Assembly (NCBI GenBank): GCA_963082875.1
Contig: OY720101.1
Coordinates: forward strand, 8,556,001 to 8,620,000
Direction: 5' to 3'
DNA from: Corella eumyota
Taxonomy: Eukaryota; Chordata; Ascidiacea; Phlebobranchia; Corellidae
DNA length: 64,000 nucleotides
Within the stretch, counting starts at the first letter, position 1, and the number at the start of each line of letters is the position of its first letter. Below are positions 12,201 to 22,224 of the stretch, in pieces. The notes beneath the pieces were generated by a model. It worked only from the letters and a program-made list of their open reading frames with translations, did not search any database and was not told the DNA's origin. A program made the position numbers and the translations under genes.

Positions 12201-15200
12201 AGTCGTTACATTACTCTTGTTACGGTCTGACGCAAAATTTAAAGGTTACCTAAGGTCAGAGATCGCTCTGTTCTGTAGAGGAGTGCGCGAGGTGCTATTT
12301 TGCGACGGTCAGGACACCTGTGCGGTTGTTTTAGTGAGTAATCCAAACACGGCGGCAATCCCTGCTTGATCATAACCGTAGATGCTATCTGTCTTGAAAC
12401 AAAGGCGCGTACGGTAAATAATAGATCATGCGATATAAACAGTTGCATTTGGCGCGTATGTTTTGCTGGAGTACTCGGATATACAAACGCGGAGCATACT
12501 AAAACTCGCACGTAAACAGTCACTCGTTTGAAGGGCCCCGCGTTTGTTTTGGTATTAGCGATTTTCGACAACAAGTTTGCGCGATTCTGTTCCGGCTTAA
12601 TTGCACCATATTAATCATATTCATTATTCACACAAAATATTTGGAGGCCTGTGGGTATATGAGGTGTTAAATTTACGTGCAAACAGTCAAGTTTTTATTT
12701 TTTTATAGCCTTGTGGTATTTATTATTTGATTAGCTTTGGTTCAATGTTTTAAAGGACTTACTGTAAACAAAGTGTTTTATTTTATGGCAACACTAATTA
12801 ACGCCGTATTACTTCAGACATATTTGTAGTTTTATGTGAGTTGCTTCGTAAAATTTTATTTAAACAAATAATTTTATTGCTTGGTAATAAGAGTTAGTAT
12901 TTAAATTTATTATTTGTAGTTTTCACTACAGTAAAACATTAGTTAATTTTTATTTCTTGGTTAATTTAAAATAAAAAAAGGATTTATATAGAACATAAAT
13001 TATCTAAAACACTGTTAAAATAAATTTGCCCAAAGAAATATGTTTATTTTTTTGTAATTTTGGCTATGAATTTATTTTATGTCAATTTTTAATTTTGTTA
13101 AGTCATTTTACGATATCGTGTTGTCAGGTTCTTTTAATTTTTGTCTACCGTGAAATTTGTTATTTCCATGTTACTTGTTTACGACTTTTCTGTCATCAAC
13201 AAATTGGTTTCGGTCAAATATAGTTTTTTAAATTCAAAGACTGTTTACTAAATTTCTAAACTCGATTTTTAATTTAACTTAAAAGTAAAATTTAATACAA
13301 ATAGTTTAACTTGTAGTTTTTATTGTAAGTTTTCAATATTTTATTAAACTTTTACTTAGATTTTTTTAATTAGGTGAGTAGTGTATTTATTTATTTTAAA
13401 ATTAACTAAGTTAAGTAAATATTAAATAGAATTTTAAATATATATTTTTTTTCTTTTAATAATAATTTGTTGTCCAAAAATTAATCCAATTTTTTTTTTA
13501 TAAGAATTTTTAAATTTTGTCAAATTCGTGCTTTTGAGTGTTAGCTCAGTATTATGGTGTTCTGTTTAGGGTCTAAACATGATGGTATTTACATAACAAC
13601 AAGTCATGTATGAGCATGAAATGCGATATTGTGACAGCTTAACTTGTCAAATAAGACTACACTTAAGTAAAAAGTTTGCGTATTTGTTAATTTTACTTAA
13701 ATCCTAATCTAAAAATCGGTCCAATACAAATACAATTTGTAAATGTAAAATGGCCGCTGTTATAGCAACTTTACTTTAAAAAATACGTTGGTCTTTGCTA
13801 ATTAAAATCAATAAAGCAAATTGTAATTTAATTAGATATAGATAAGTGTCACGCCAAGTGAAAACTAAACGAACCTAATTGCAATATGCTAGGAAAGATC
13901 ATGTCCTTATGCTCGAAAGGCCGTGAAATTTAAAATAACAAAATCGTTACAAACAATTGCAAGGGCAGTATTGGCGGCGCGTAAAATTACTATTCCAAAA
14001 ACAGAAATGTTGTGAAACTGTAAATTAATATATCAATATTTGATTGATATTGTCAAGCGAAATTCTAGCTTTAACATTAAAAATAATTTTTGTTGATTAA
14101 ATTTATAAACTTATTAAAAAAATTAATTTAGAGAACATTTATTTTAAGATTTTGCCAAACTATTTGCACTTAGACTAAAAATTAAAATGTAATTACATTT
14201 AACAAAAACTTTAATAAAGTTTAATGTTTTAGAATAGGAAAACGCAACGTCCGTTGTATGGAACACATTTATACACGTCTAGCCACCAAACTTTCAAAAC
14301 AGGCGCTACCTAAAAACAGATAACGTAAGACAGGTATGTCGAAAATTGTATTTACTATAGACCGGTGTTTAGACTACCGGCAATTCAAATCCGCTACTAC
14401 TTTCAACTATGAAAGTGGAATGTGAAAAACTTTGTATTTTGGCAATTTTGCGGATAATTACAGACTGGGTGTTGGCTAAATAAAATATGGATTTATAGAC
14501 ATTTAAAATATCTTGTTGTGATCCTAAATTACGTCTAGCTTAATATAAAAAATCTTTAAAATAAATTACAAAATTTCAATTTTTTTTATATTAACATTTT
14601 AGTTTAAAATTATTAAAATTAATTTTAGCCTTATTAGCAAAATTATTTTATAAAAAATTTTGTTTTAAAAAAGAATTGAAATTAGGTTAATTGAAATACA
14701 TGAATTGAAAAAAAATATTAGTTGGTAAACAGTATTTATAAAATCTTTTATTAAAAATATTTCAATTGAAATGAGGTTTTTAAATTTTTTAAAGCCGCCT
14801 TGAGGAAACCTAACAGTCCACGTGCATACAGACACCTTAGTATTTGTGTATGCATATATACCGGGTGTTAAAAACATCGCTGAAATATCCGAAAATACTT
14901 GAGACTGGAATGCGCAAATAAATTCTTTTGACCTCACTTCCCCTACTACCGCTACATGGCGTGAGAGTGATTTGGAATATTGTTTTTATGTTGACGATGC
15001 CAATTTTTGGGCTTGCTTTTTACAATTTTAATATTGTAAATAGTTTGTGAAAATGGATTTCCGCCTTTGGTTGAGTCGAAAATATCAAATTGATTTTTTT
15101 GCAAATGACGTAATAAATTTATTGTAAAAGATTTTTAGGTATTTTTGGTATATAGCTATGCAGTGACTGGTATTTATAAATACTCCTTTTTAACAAAAAT

Positions 15201-15593
15201 AAAATAGTATGGCTTTCAATACAGATTTACCGACTATATAAACCAAACCATAAAACATTTACACTTTAAAATTTTAACAAATAAAACAATAAATTACATA
15301 GTGGCGTGCGGCGTGTTTTTATAATGCAACAATCTTGCGTTTTATCGAGTCTTGTCACCTGTTTGTGCACACGCAAATAGACCTATTTGTACAGCTAATT
15401 TCTTTTTATCTATTTATATAGGTTTATGGTGATCGTAAGTCGTCTTCAGGTCGTTGGTATTTCACCGCGGTTTTATAGCGCCTCGTATAACAACCGTTAC
15501 GTCCATATTTATTTAAAGCAAATAATTGTTTTCCTTTCGCTACTAGCTTGACAGATCAATTACGGCCTTGCAGCGCACAGGTGGCGGGCCGCA

Positions 15594-15603
15594 GTCACGT
15601 GAC
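15594..15603. promoter_or_regulatory. Extended E-box palindrome GTCACGTGAC
   Basis: Exact 10 bp palindrome matching the CLEAR-type consensus bound by MITF/TFE bHLH-zip factors. It sits in a GC-richer patch (about 15300-15760) together with a CAGGTG E-box. The same 10-mer recurs at 60923 and 63915. Confidence 0.35.
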
Positions 15604-16371
15604 GGCGATTTATTGTATCCATTCCGCTTCTTGTAAAGTTCATCGGTCGCTACTATTTTCATTGTAGCGTTGTTTACGACGTGTATGTAAACGTTTTATG
15701 ACCCGAAGTTTAAAGGTGTGAAGTTCTGAGCAGTTCTCCGAAGCAGGTGTGCGCGCGTTATAATTTTTTAACTTACATCTTCGGTTTTAGTCATTTCAGT
15801 TTTTGCAAATTACAACCCTTTGTCATTTCTGTTTTTAACGCAGCAGATCGTTTAAAGTTTATATTTGTTTGGTTAAAAAATATTATTAATTATATTATGC
15901 ATTTTACTTGATGGATGTCACTTTTTAACATCCACTGCAGTTAAATTTCAACTCTCCAGTTTAGTTTTTACTTGTACTTTTAAATTTTATAAAGACCTTA
16001 AAATATAATGCGGGGGCGTATATTGTTTCTTAGGGTGTTGTACTTCGTGGTAAAGCAATTATGAAGGCTTGGTCAAAGCACAATTTCTACAATTTGTTTC
16101 TGTTTAAACAATTTTTAGAACGTTGGTGAACAGAATGGCATTGGCGCGATTTGAGTTGTAACTTTGTATTGGAAAAATAAACAAAACAGGCCGCATTTTA
16201 ACTTATTTTTTTCTGGTTTTCTGCTGCTATTTTTAAGTTTTTCGTTTATTTATTTTGTATTTAAAAAGGATTTTAAAATTGAAATTTTTTTTAAATTAAA
16301 ATTTTTTTAATTGATCTCCGTTGTAATAGGTTATATATTTTTGGCAAGAGGTGTGCTCTTGTCTAGGATTA

Positions 16372-16445
16372 AGAGAAAAATGTGGCGCTGGTGCGACTGG
16401 AACTCGAAATCTTTCGGCTTGACCGGTAAGCCACACAACTGGACC
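16372..16445 (-). mobile_element. tRNA-like SINE head (remnant)
   Basis: On the minus strand this stretch resembles a tRNA gene head with an A-box-like GTGTGGCTTACCGGTCAAG and a B-box-like GAGTTCCAGTCGC about 25 bp apart. A related arrangement is at 59505-59572. I cannot fold it into a convincing functional tRNA, so I call it a SINE or tRNA pseudogene remnant. Confidence 0.4.
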
Positions 16446-16708
16446 GCATTTTAATTTTTTTTGCTATTTTAAAGTTTTGGCGCCATCTAACTTGATTACG
16501 TTTTAGCTTTTTGCTAAAATAGGTTTATAATTAAATACCCGTTCGTTAGAAAATACTGAAAAAAAAATTTACAAAGTTATTGGAATTAAATCATGTTTAT
16601 TGAATTCTATATTTAAAATTATTTAGGATATACAAGTATATGTAAAATTGAAAATTGACAGCCTAAATCTAAATACATTTATGTATTTTAACAAAATTTG
16701 GGAATTCT

Positions 16709-17512
16709 CTATCTTTTTCTTTCGCATAGGCCAATTATTTTGGTGCTCTCGTGTGGATAAACGCATGGAAGATCGTTCCAGCATCCGTCCTTGCGATAAC
16801 TTGCACAATCTTCGTTTTTATGGTTGTTTGGCTCCCCCCTTGCCCAATAAGTCCAGGAGAGCGAACGTCCGTCTTCCCAGAGAAACTTCCCCTCTCTACC
16901 CTGGTCGTGCAATCCGAAATAACAATAAACAAAGTCGAGTTTCTTGAGAAAATGGGAGTAGAGGTACCTGTTTAAGTGAGATATGGATATTAAATTAGTC
17001 TTGGGTATAAATAAGTGACAATTTATTTAAAACAATATGTGATAATTTAGCTTAACACGGAAGTTATTGTCTATGCCTAATTTTACGCCAATAGTTCCTG
17101 TTAATTTGCCACTAAAAATCTTAAAATTGACATATGAATTAAAAAATTGCCCACTTTGAATAGTGGCTGCTTCTCGGTCCTTCGTATGCAAGGTGGCCAT
17201 CCAATGCAGCACATTCTTGCTGGGCATGGCTGTAACTCTTGATGTTATGAACTACCACGTACTCATACCCGTTATTGCTTTTGTAACTGTTCGGCCATTC
17301 GACTAAATTGAAGTAAAAACGATAAAATAGAAAAAAACTCAAAAAATGCAAATCATAGAAAATTGTTTAAAAATAACTCTACGTAAATAGTTTTTGCCGT
17401 ATGGATTTATTAATTGTTTACCTTTTGTGTCACACGAGCATGTGCATGATTTGGATGCTACAAGCGGCAATAAAAGCGCAGAAAGAAGAAGACAAATCTT
17501 CAAAACGGCCAT
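16709..17512 (-). CDS. Secreted C-type lectin, paralogue 1
   Basis: Three exons (complement 17422-17512, 17155-17302, 16709-16967) give 165 aa. Exon 1 encodes a signal peptide (MAVLKICLLLSALLLPLVAS) and a short Cys-rich stretch (SCTCSCDTK). Exons 2 and 3 encode one C-type lectin-like domain. It carries the EPN motif (GEPNNH) and a WND motif (CWNDLPC), the two Ca2+-site-2 signatures that normally go with mannose-type sugar binding, and the usual late cysteines (EDC, LPC, GLC). A cysteine replaces the core WIG tryptophan position (VYCYFG), as in the other two copies. Intron phases (1 and 2) equal those of the two plus-strand paralogues. AATAAA lies at 16601-16596. The likely role is an extracellular Ca2+-dependent lectin, perhaps in immunity; substrate and tissue are not shown. 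Confidence 0.88.
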
Positions 17513-18747
17513 CGTCAAATCTTTTCAGTTTATAATTAATAAGATTTTGAATTCTGCAAAACATTAAAAATATAAGGTTACGTACCGCGGTTATTCTGTT
17601 AAGGTTCTACTTAAGTGCCCTATACTTTGCAAGTATATCTCAGCCTACTTTTTAATGCGAGCAGCCTTATTTAAATACAATTCCCGGCTATTAAAATACT
17701 TTTAAATTTTATTTTAATTTCAAAACCTTTTAAGACGTATAATATATTTTTTATTATTATTTATCTTAAGAACGCTTTTTTTTTGAATAAAATAAAATCG
17801 GAAAACAGGTCTACAAACTTTGAAGAAAACAGCCTTATGATTGTTTAACTTTACTCATTAAAGTTGTTTTTTATCTTCAGATTTGCAATTCGGAAGTAGA
17901 ACTATACAAAAGTTTTATTAGAAACTACAAAGAATATAATTCAGGGTACTGATACCACCCTAAAGTTTAAGTGTTCCAAAAACGATTTTATATATTTAAT
18001 GAATGTAGCAACTACTGTTTTTAAGACGCATGTGTTTTGCTTAACCGTGTTTGTTTAATTGGGCGATAAAAAATATTTATTGAAGTTATTTCTTGAAGGG
18101 TCTCCAAAGGCAATTTAAGTTTGGTTCCAAAATTTTTTTGTTTATTGGCGTATAAAATTCCTTTATTGAATTTCTTTAATAGCATTTTTCCAATGCCTTA
18201 AAAATTACTTTTTATCTATTCCTTTGAAGTAATTTTGCGGTAAAGAGTTTTTAAGAAGTTGGAAATTTAATATTTTTTGTTTTCAGAATATTTTTTGGGC
18301 CGTAGAAATTGTCATAAACCTTATTTGTTTTAAGGTAACTGGTATTAAAAAAATGAGTGCTTGTTAACAAGTTCTGCGTCTTAAATAAATATAATCTAGT
18401 TGTAAAACCGTGCCTGATTTACCATAAAACAAGGCTTCGCTAAAAGCGCATTTGTTTAAAATTGTTAATTTTAATTTTTAGTATTAATGTGGTCTAAAAG
18501 CTTACTTTGTAATCAGCAATTTATAATATTTTTTTAAAAGAAGGTTGTTAAACTAATATGTGATCATTGCCTTATCGGCTTAAGCAAACTTAAAAAATAC
18601 AATACAAGATTTATTTATGACCATTTCTTACGCCTGGAAATAGTTTTAATGTATGAAAGTGTTTCTTTACCGCAAAAACTACTTTAGAGTAATAATTAAA
18701 ACGTAATTTATTAAGACATTGGTAACTTCTAATTCAGGATAAACCTA
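17513..18747. other. Intergenic DNA between divergent lectin genes
   Basis: Divergent promoter interval between lectin 1 (minus) and the duplicated lectin unit (plus). It is AT-rich with no supported exon. A TATA-like TATTTAAAT lies near 17668-17676 and could serve lectin 1. Confidence 0.5.
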
Positions 18748-19016
18748 AAGTTTACTTTTTATTATTAATGTTAGCTTAAGCAATCGTAAACGTAATTTGC
18801 ATATGGTAATTTATTACAATTTGCAAAACAAAGCTGTTAACTTAGCACATGATATATGTCTTAAACAAACTAAAATACATATAAGAAATTTTGATTAATG
18901 ATTTTTTGCGCCTAACGATTTTTCAAAGGATTAATTAAAAAATGATTTATTAAAACAACGGAAATTTTTTTTTCACGCTAACAACCTAATTTTTTAACGT
19001 TGAACAATGTTGATTT

Positions 19017-19023
19017 TATAAAA
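19017..19023 (+). promoter_or_regulatory. TATA box of lectin 2
   Basis: TATAAAA within GATTTTATAAAAGGCAGTA, 186 nt before the start codon. The same block is kept upstream of lectin 3, followed about 35 nt later by a conserved GAATATTA that may mark the transcription start. Confidence 0.55.
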
Positions 19024-19208
19024 GGCAGTAAACTTTAGTAATCACTGAATATTATAAATTTAAACCATCGATTGACGTTTGAAAATTAAAAAAAAAAATT
19101 TAAAAACCTAAAAGCTATCGTGTTTATAAATAGTTTAAAAAACAACGATACTATATTAGTGTATTTTTCTTAGGTTAGATTTAACTAAATTAATTATTAA
19201 AATTGAAT

Positions 19209-20010
19209 ATGTTGAGAGTTGGTATTTTGTTGTGTGCACTTTTGTTGCCATTTGTTGCATCCAAAACATGCTCCTGTGATTGTCAATGTGAAACGAAAGG
19301 TAATGAAACAATAATTTAAATCTTTGTTGTCAAACATAACATATTAAAAAAAAACATCTCTAGTTAACAATAAGGTCTTTGCTTATTGGTTCAGATATCT
19401 ATTTTATTAAATTTTAATTCAGTTGATTGGCCGAACAGTTACAAAAACAGTAACGGGTATGAGTACGTAGTAGTTTATGACATCAAAAGTTACAGCCATG
19501 CCCAACAACAATGTGCTGCACTTGATGGCCAACTTGCCTTTTATGGGCCAAAAAATAGTCATCATGCTACGTAAGATTTTTACTCTCATAAAAATCATTG
19601 TTTTAAAAAAAGAAGTTTAAAGCATTGCATAAGCCTGTTGTATAACAAAGATTGGTTAAATTTCCAAAAGAAAACAAATCATGAATATTTTTTTAATATT
19701 TTATATTATATACCCTCGATCTGGCATATTTTTATCGTTTTTTTACAGTTACATCTACTCGCACTTTCTAAAACATATTAAATACGACTACTGTTATATT
19801 GGTATGCACGATAAAAATGGTGAGGGCAATTTTCTCTGGGAAGACGGATCTTCCGTCTCGTGGGGACATTGGGCAAAAGGAGAGCCAAACAATCACGGTG
19901 AAGAAGATTGTGGAAGTTACCGTCAAGATGGGTATTGGAACGACCTTCCGTGCATTTACAACAACCCGGACCCCATAGTAATTGGGTTATGCGAAAGAAG
20001 AAATGGCTAA
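19209..20010 (+). CDS. Secreted C-type lectin, paralogue 2
   Basis: Exons 19209-19299, 19423-19570 and 19749-20010 give 166 aa. Exon 1 is a signal peptide (MLRVGILLCALLLPFVAS) plus a Cys-rich linker (KTCSCDCQCETK). The C-type lectin-like domain starts near DWPNSYK and includes SHAQQQCAALDG (first conserved Cys), LWEDGS, WAKGEPNNHGEEDC with the EPN motif, and YWNDLPC with WND, then GLCERRNG at the end. EPN plus WND predicts Ca2+-dependent binding of mannose-type sugars. The length, about one domain, is typical of small secreted invertebrate lectins. AATAAA occurs at 20072-20077 and 20087-20092. It is the upstream member of a tandem pair with lectin 3 and a divergent partner of lectin 1. Confidence 0.9.
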
Positions 20011-20777
20011 GCATTTCGATGCACGTTTAAAGTGTATTAGTAAACTAAGTAATTTGAAACCTAATTTAAAAAATAAAAGTTGATCGAATAAAAATTTTGT
20101 TTTATAGTAAATGTTGCCAACATATTTCGTTTCGGGGACGTTTGCTAACTTTTTAAAATTGTAAACACATTAGGTTTTTAGAAACATGTTTAGGTCAATA
20201 TAAGCTTTATCGGTGTAAATATAAAAAAGGTAATGTTGAAGATATTTAATAACAGAAACAATAAGCGAATAAGTGTATTTTTTTTATAAACAAGGAAGGC
20301 GTTTTAGTTTGTTAAAACCCAAAGATTCGTTAAAATACTTATTAAATGGTTTAAATTTCAAATTATATTTAACAAGGTTGTACATACTCACAATAAACAA
20401 ACTTTGTCTAAAACTTTTTAATCTTAAATTCATGAAATCTTAAAGTTTACTTTTTAATGTGGGCTCAAGCAATCGTAAATGTAATTTCCATGTGGTGATT
20501 TATTGCAATTTACAAAACAAAGCCATTAAACTGTTAAACTACCATATAAGCTATGACCTTGTCGTTTAAGACAAACTAAAATACATCTCTTAAAGGTCGA
20601 TAACCTCTTAAAGGCTGATAATCAACGAAGAAATTTTGGTTTACGATTTTTGCGCCCAACGGTTTTTTTAAATCGTTAAGTTTACTTTAAATAAATATTA
20701 AAGAATAATTTGTTAAAACAATAAACATTTTTTCACACAAACAAATTGCTTTTTTTAAAACGTCAACGACGGGATTT

Positions 20778-20784
20778 TATAAAA
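20778..20784 (+). promoter_or_regulatory. TATA box of lectin 3
   Basis: TATAAAA within GGATTTTATAAAAATGAAGC, 177 nt before the start codon, in the same context as the lectin 2 TATA box. Confidence 0.55.
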
Positions 20785-20954
20785 ATGAAGCAGATTTAAA
20801 AAAAAACTACAGAATATTACAAATTTATAACGACTGACGTTTAAAATTTAAAAGCGTTAAAACTACAATGATCATTAGATTAAATGAATGCTTAAATTGA
20901 TGTATTTCCTTTTAAAACTAGACTTAGCTAAACTCAGCTTTTAAAAAGTTAAAT

Positions 20955-21830
20955 ATGTTGAGAGTTGGTATTTTGTTATGTGCCTTGTTGTTGCCCTTGG
21001 TGGCGTCCAAAACATGCTCCTGTGATTGTCAATGTGAAACAAAAGGTAAAATTGATTGTTCTTATTAAAAAGCTTGGAAATTCTTTTTAATTAAACAACT
21101 AAAACGATAGGTTTTATGCTAGTTTGTATTATTTATATTATTTCAACATGTAAAACTTTACCCACACGAAAAAAATGTCAAGTTTAATTTCTCTTCAGTT
21201 GACTGGCCGAACAGTTACAAAAACAGTAACGGGTACGAGTACGTGGTAGTGTACAATATAAAAAGTTACAGCCATGCTCAGCAAAAATGTGCAGCTATTG
21301 ATGGCCAACTTGCTTTTTATGGGCCAAAAAATAGCCATCATGCTACGTAAGACTCTTACACTTATGAAAATTGTTGTAAAAAATAAGAAGTTTAAACACT
21401 GCATAGGCAAGCTATATCAAAGATCGAAAAGTTTCGATAAAAACCATGATTATGTTTTGCTCTATATTTGTATGCTATGCCTTTTAATCTGCATTCTACC
21501 TATTTCAATAGATACATCTATTCGCACTTTCTAAAACATATCAAATACGATTGGTGCTATTTCGGAATGCACGACAAAAATGGTGAGGGCAACTTTCTTT
21601 GGGAAGATGGAACTCCCGTTACGTGGGGACATTGGGCAAAAGGGGAGCCAAACAATCACGGCGATGAAGATTGTGGAAGTTACCGCCAGGATGGGTATTG
21701 GAACGACCTTCCATGCGTTTACTCTCACGAAAACACAGTCGTCATTGGGTTATGCAATCTTACTAAGCATTTAAATGCAATGTTAAATTGTCTGCAGATT
21801 GTAAAACCACGTAATTTAAATATCTTTTAA
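20955..21830 (+). CDS. Secreted C-type lectin, paralogue 3 (extended C-terminus)
   Basis: Exons 20955-21045, 21199-21346 and 21512-21830 give 185 aa. The first two exons have exactly the lengths of lectin 2 (91 and 148 nt). It has a signal peptide, CSCDCQCETK linker and one C-type lectin-like domain with GEPNNHGDEDC (EPN) and YWNDLPC (WND). After the last conserved cysteine (VVIGLC) it departs from its sisters: relative to lectin 2 there is a net loss of 7 nt between TGC and TAAGCATTT, so the ancestral stop is out of frame and 22 further residues (NLTKHLNAML...) are encoded. The cysteine set of the domain is intact, so the fold is probably unaffected. AATAAA follows at 21837-21842. Function as for lectin 2, inferred. 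Confidence 0.88.
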
Positions 21831-22224
21831 TTTAAAAATAAAAATTGGCCCAGTGAAAATTTTGTTTTTTATTGAATGTTTCGATTTTGTTTCTCCTCTA
21901 GGGCGTTTTTCAACCTTTAAACACTTGTTGTGAATACAAAATAATAGGAACAATAAGAAAGCAAACAAGTTTGTTTTCTTATAGACAAACAAGGCCTTTT
22001 ATTTTGTTGTAACCAAAAATTGCTTAGCCACTGAATATTGACTTAAAGGTTTAAGTAATTATAACAGAGAACAACTTTATTTTAAAATTCTGGCTTAGTT
22101 TTCTATGTTTATAGAAATTTTTAATTGCATCAGTTGGTAGAATTAAGAGTTATTTTATTTAAAGCGTACATAGTACGTACAAATTATAGTTTTTGCCGAT
22201 CCATAATTGTTTCTTAGAATTTTT

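Larger units (their letters stand above)
8545..16595. other. Large non-coding interval upstream of FoxB
   Basis: About 8 kb between the FoxB start and the 3' end of the first lectin gene. No coding exon is supported; frames such as 10437-10646 and 14665-14937 are lysine-, phenylalanine- or isoleucine-rich translations of AT-rich DNA. Points of structure are two TGACGTCA sites (9007, 9207), GC-richer patches at about 12200-12600 and 15300-15760 (the second with a GTCACGTGAC motif), and a tRNA-like remnant at about 16372-16445. Such patches are plausible distal enhancers of FoxB, by inference only. Confidence 0.6.
18748..21870 (+). repeat. Tandem segmental duplication carrying lectins 2 and 3
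   Basis: Unit 1 runs from about 18748 to 20100 and unit 2 from about 20441 to 21870. Both begin with AAGTTTACTTTTTA, continue through a shared upstream block (AAGCAATCGTAAA, ATTTGCAAAACAAAGC-like), a TATA box, then the three lectin exons and the poly(A) site. Homology outside exons shows the copies arose by genomic duplication with promoters included. Confidence 0.8.

Noticed and set aside
12139-12574. Overlapping frames on both strands in a GC-richer patch
   Set aside because: Neither has a recognisable domain or splice sites; the patch is better seen as possible regulatory DNA.
14665-14937. 90-residue minus frame
   Set aside because: Low-complexity Phe/Ile/Asn-rich C-terminus and no family match.
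16372-16445. Functional tRNA gene
   Set aside because: A- and B-box-like stretches exist but a cloverleaf with paired acceptor arms is not evident.
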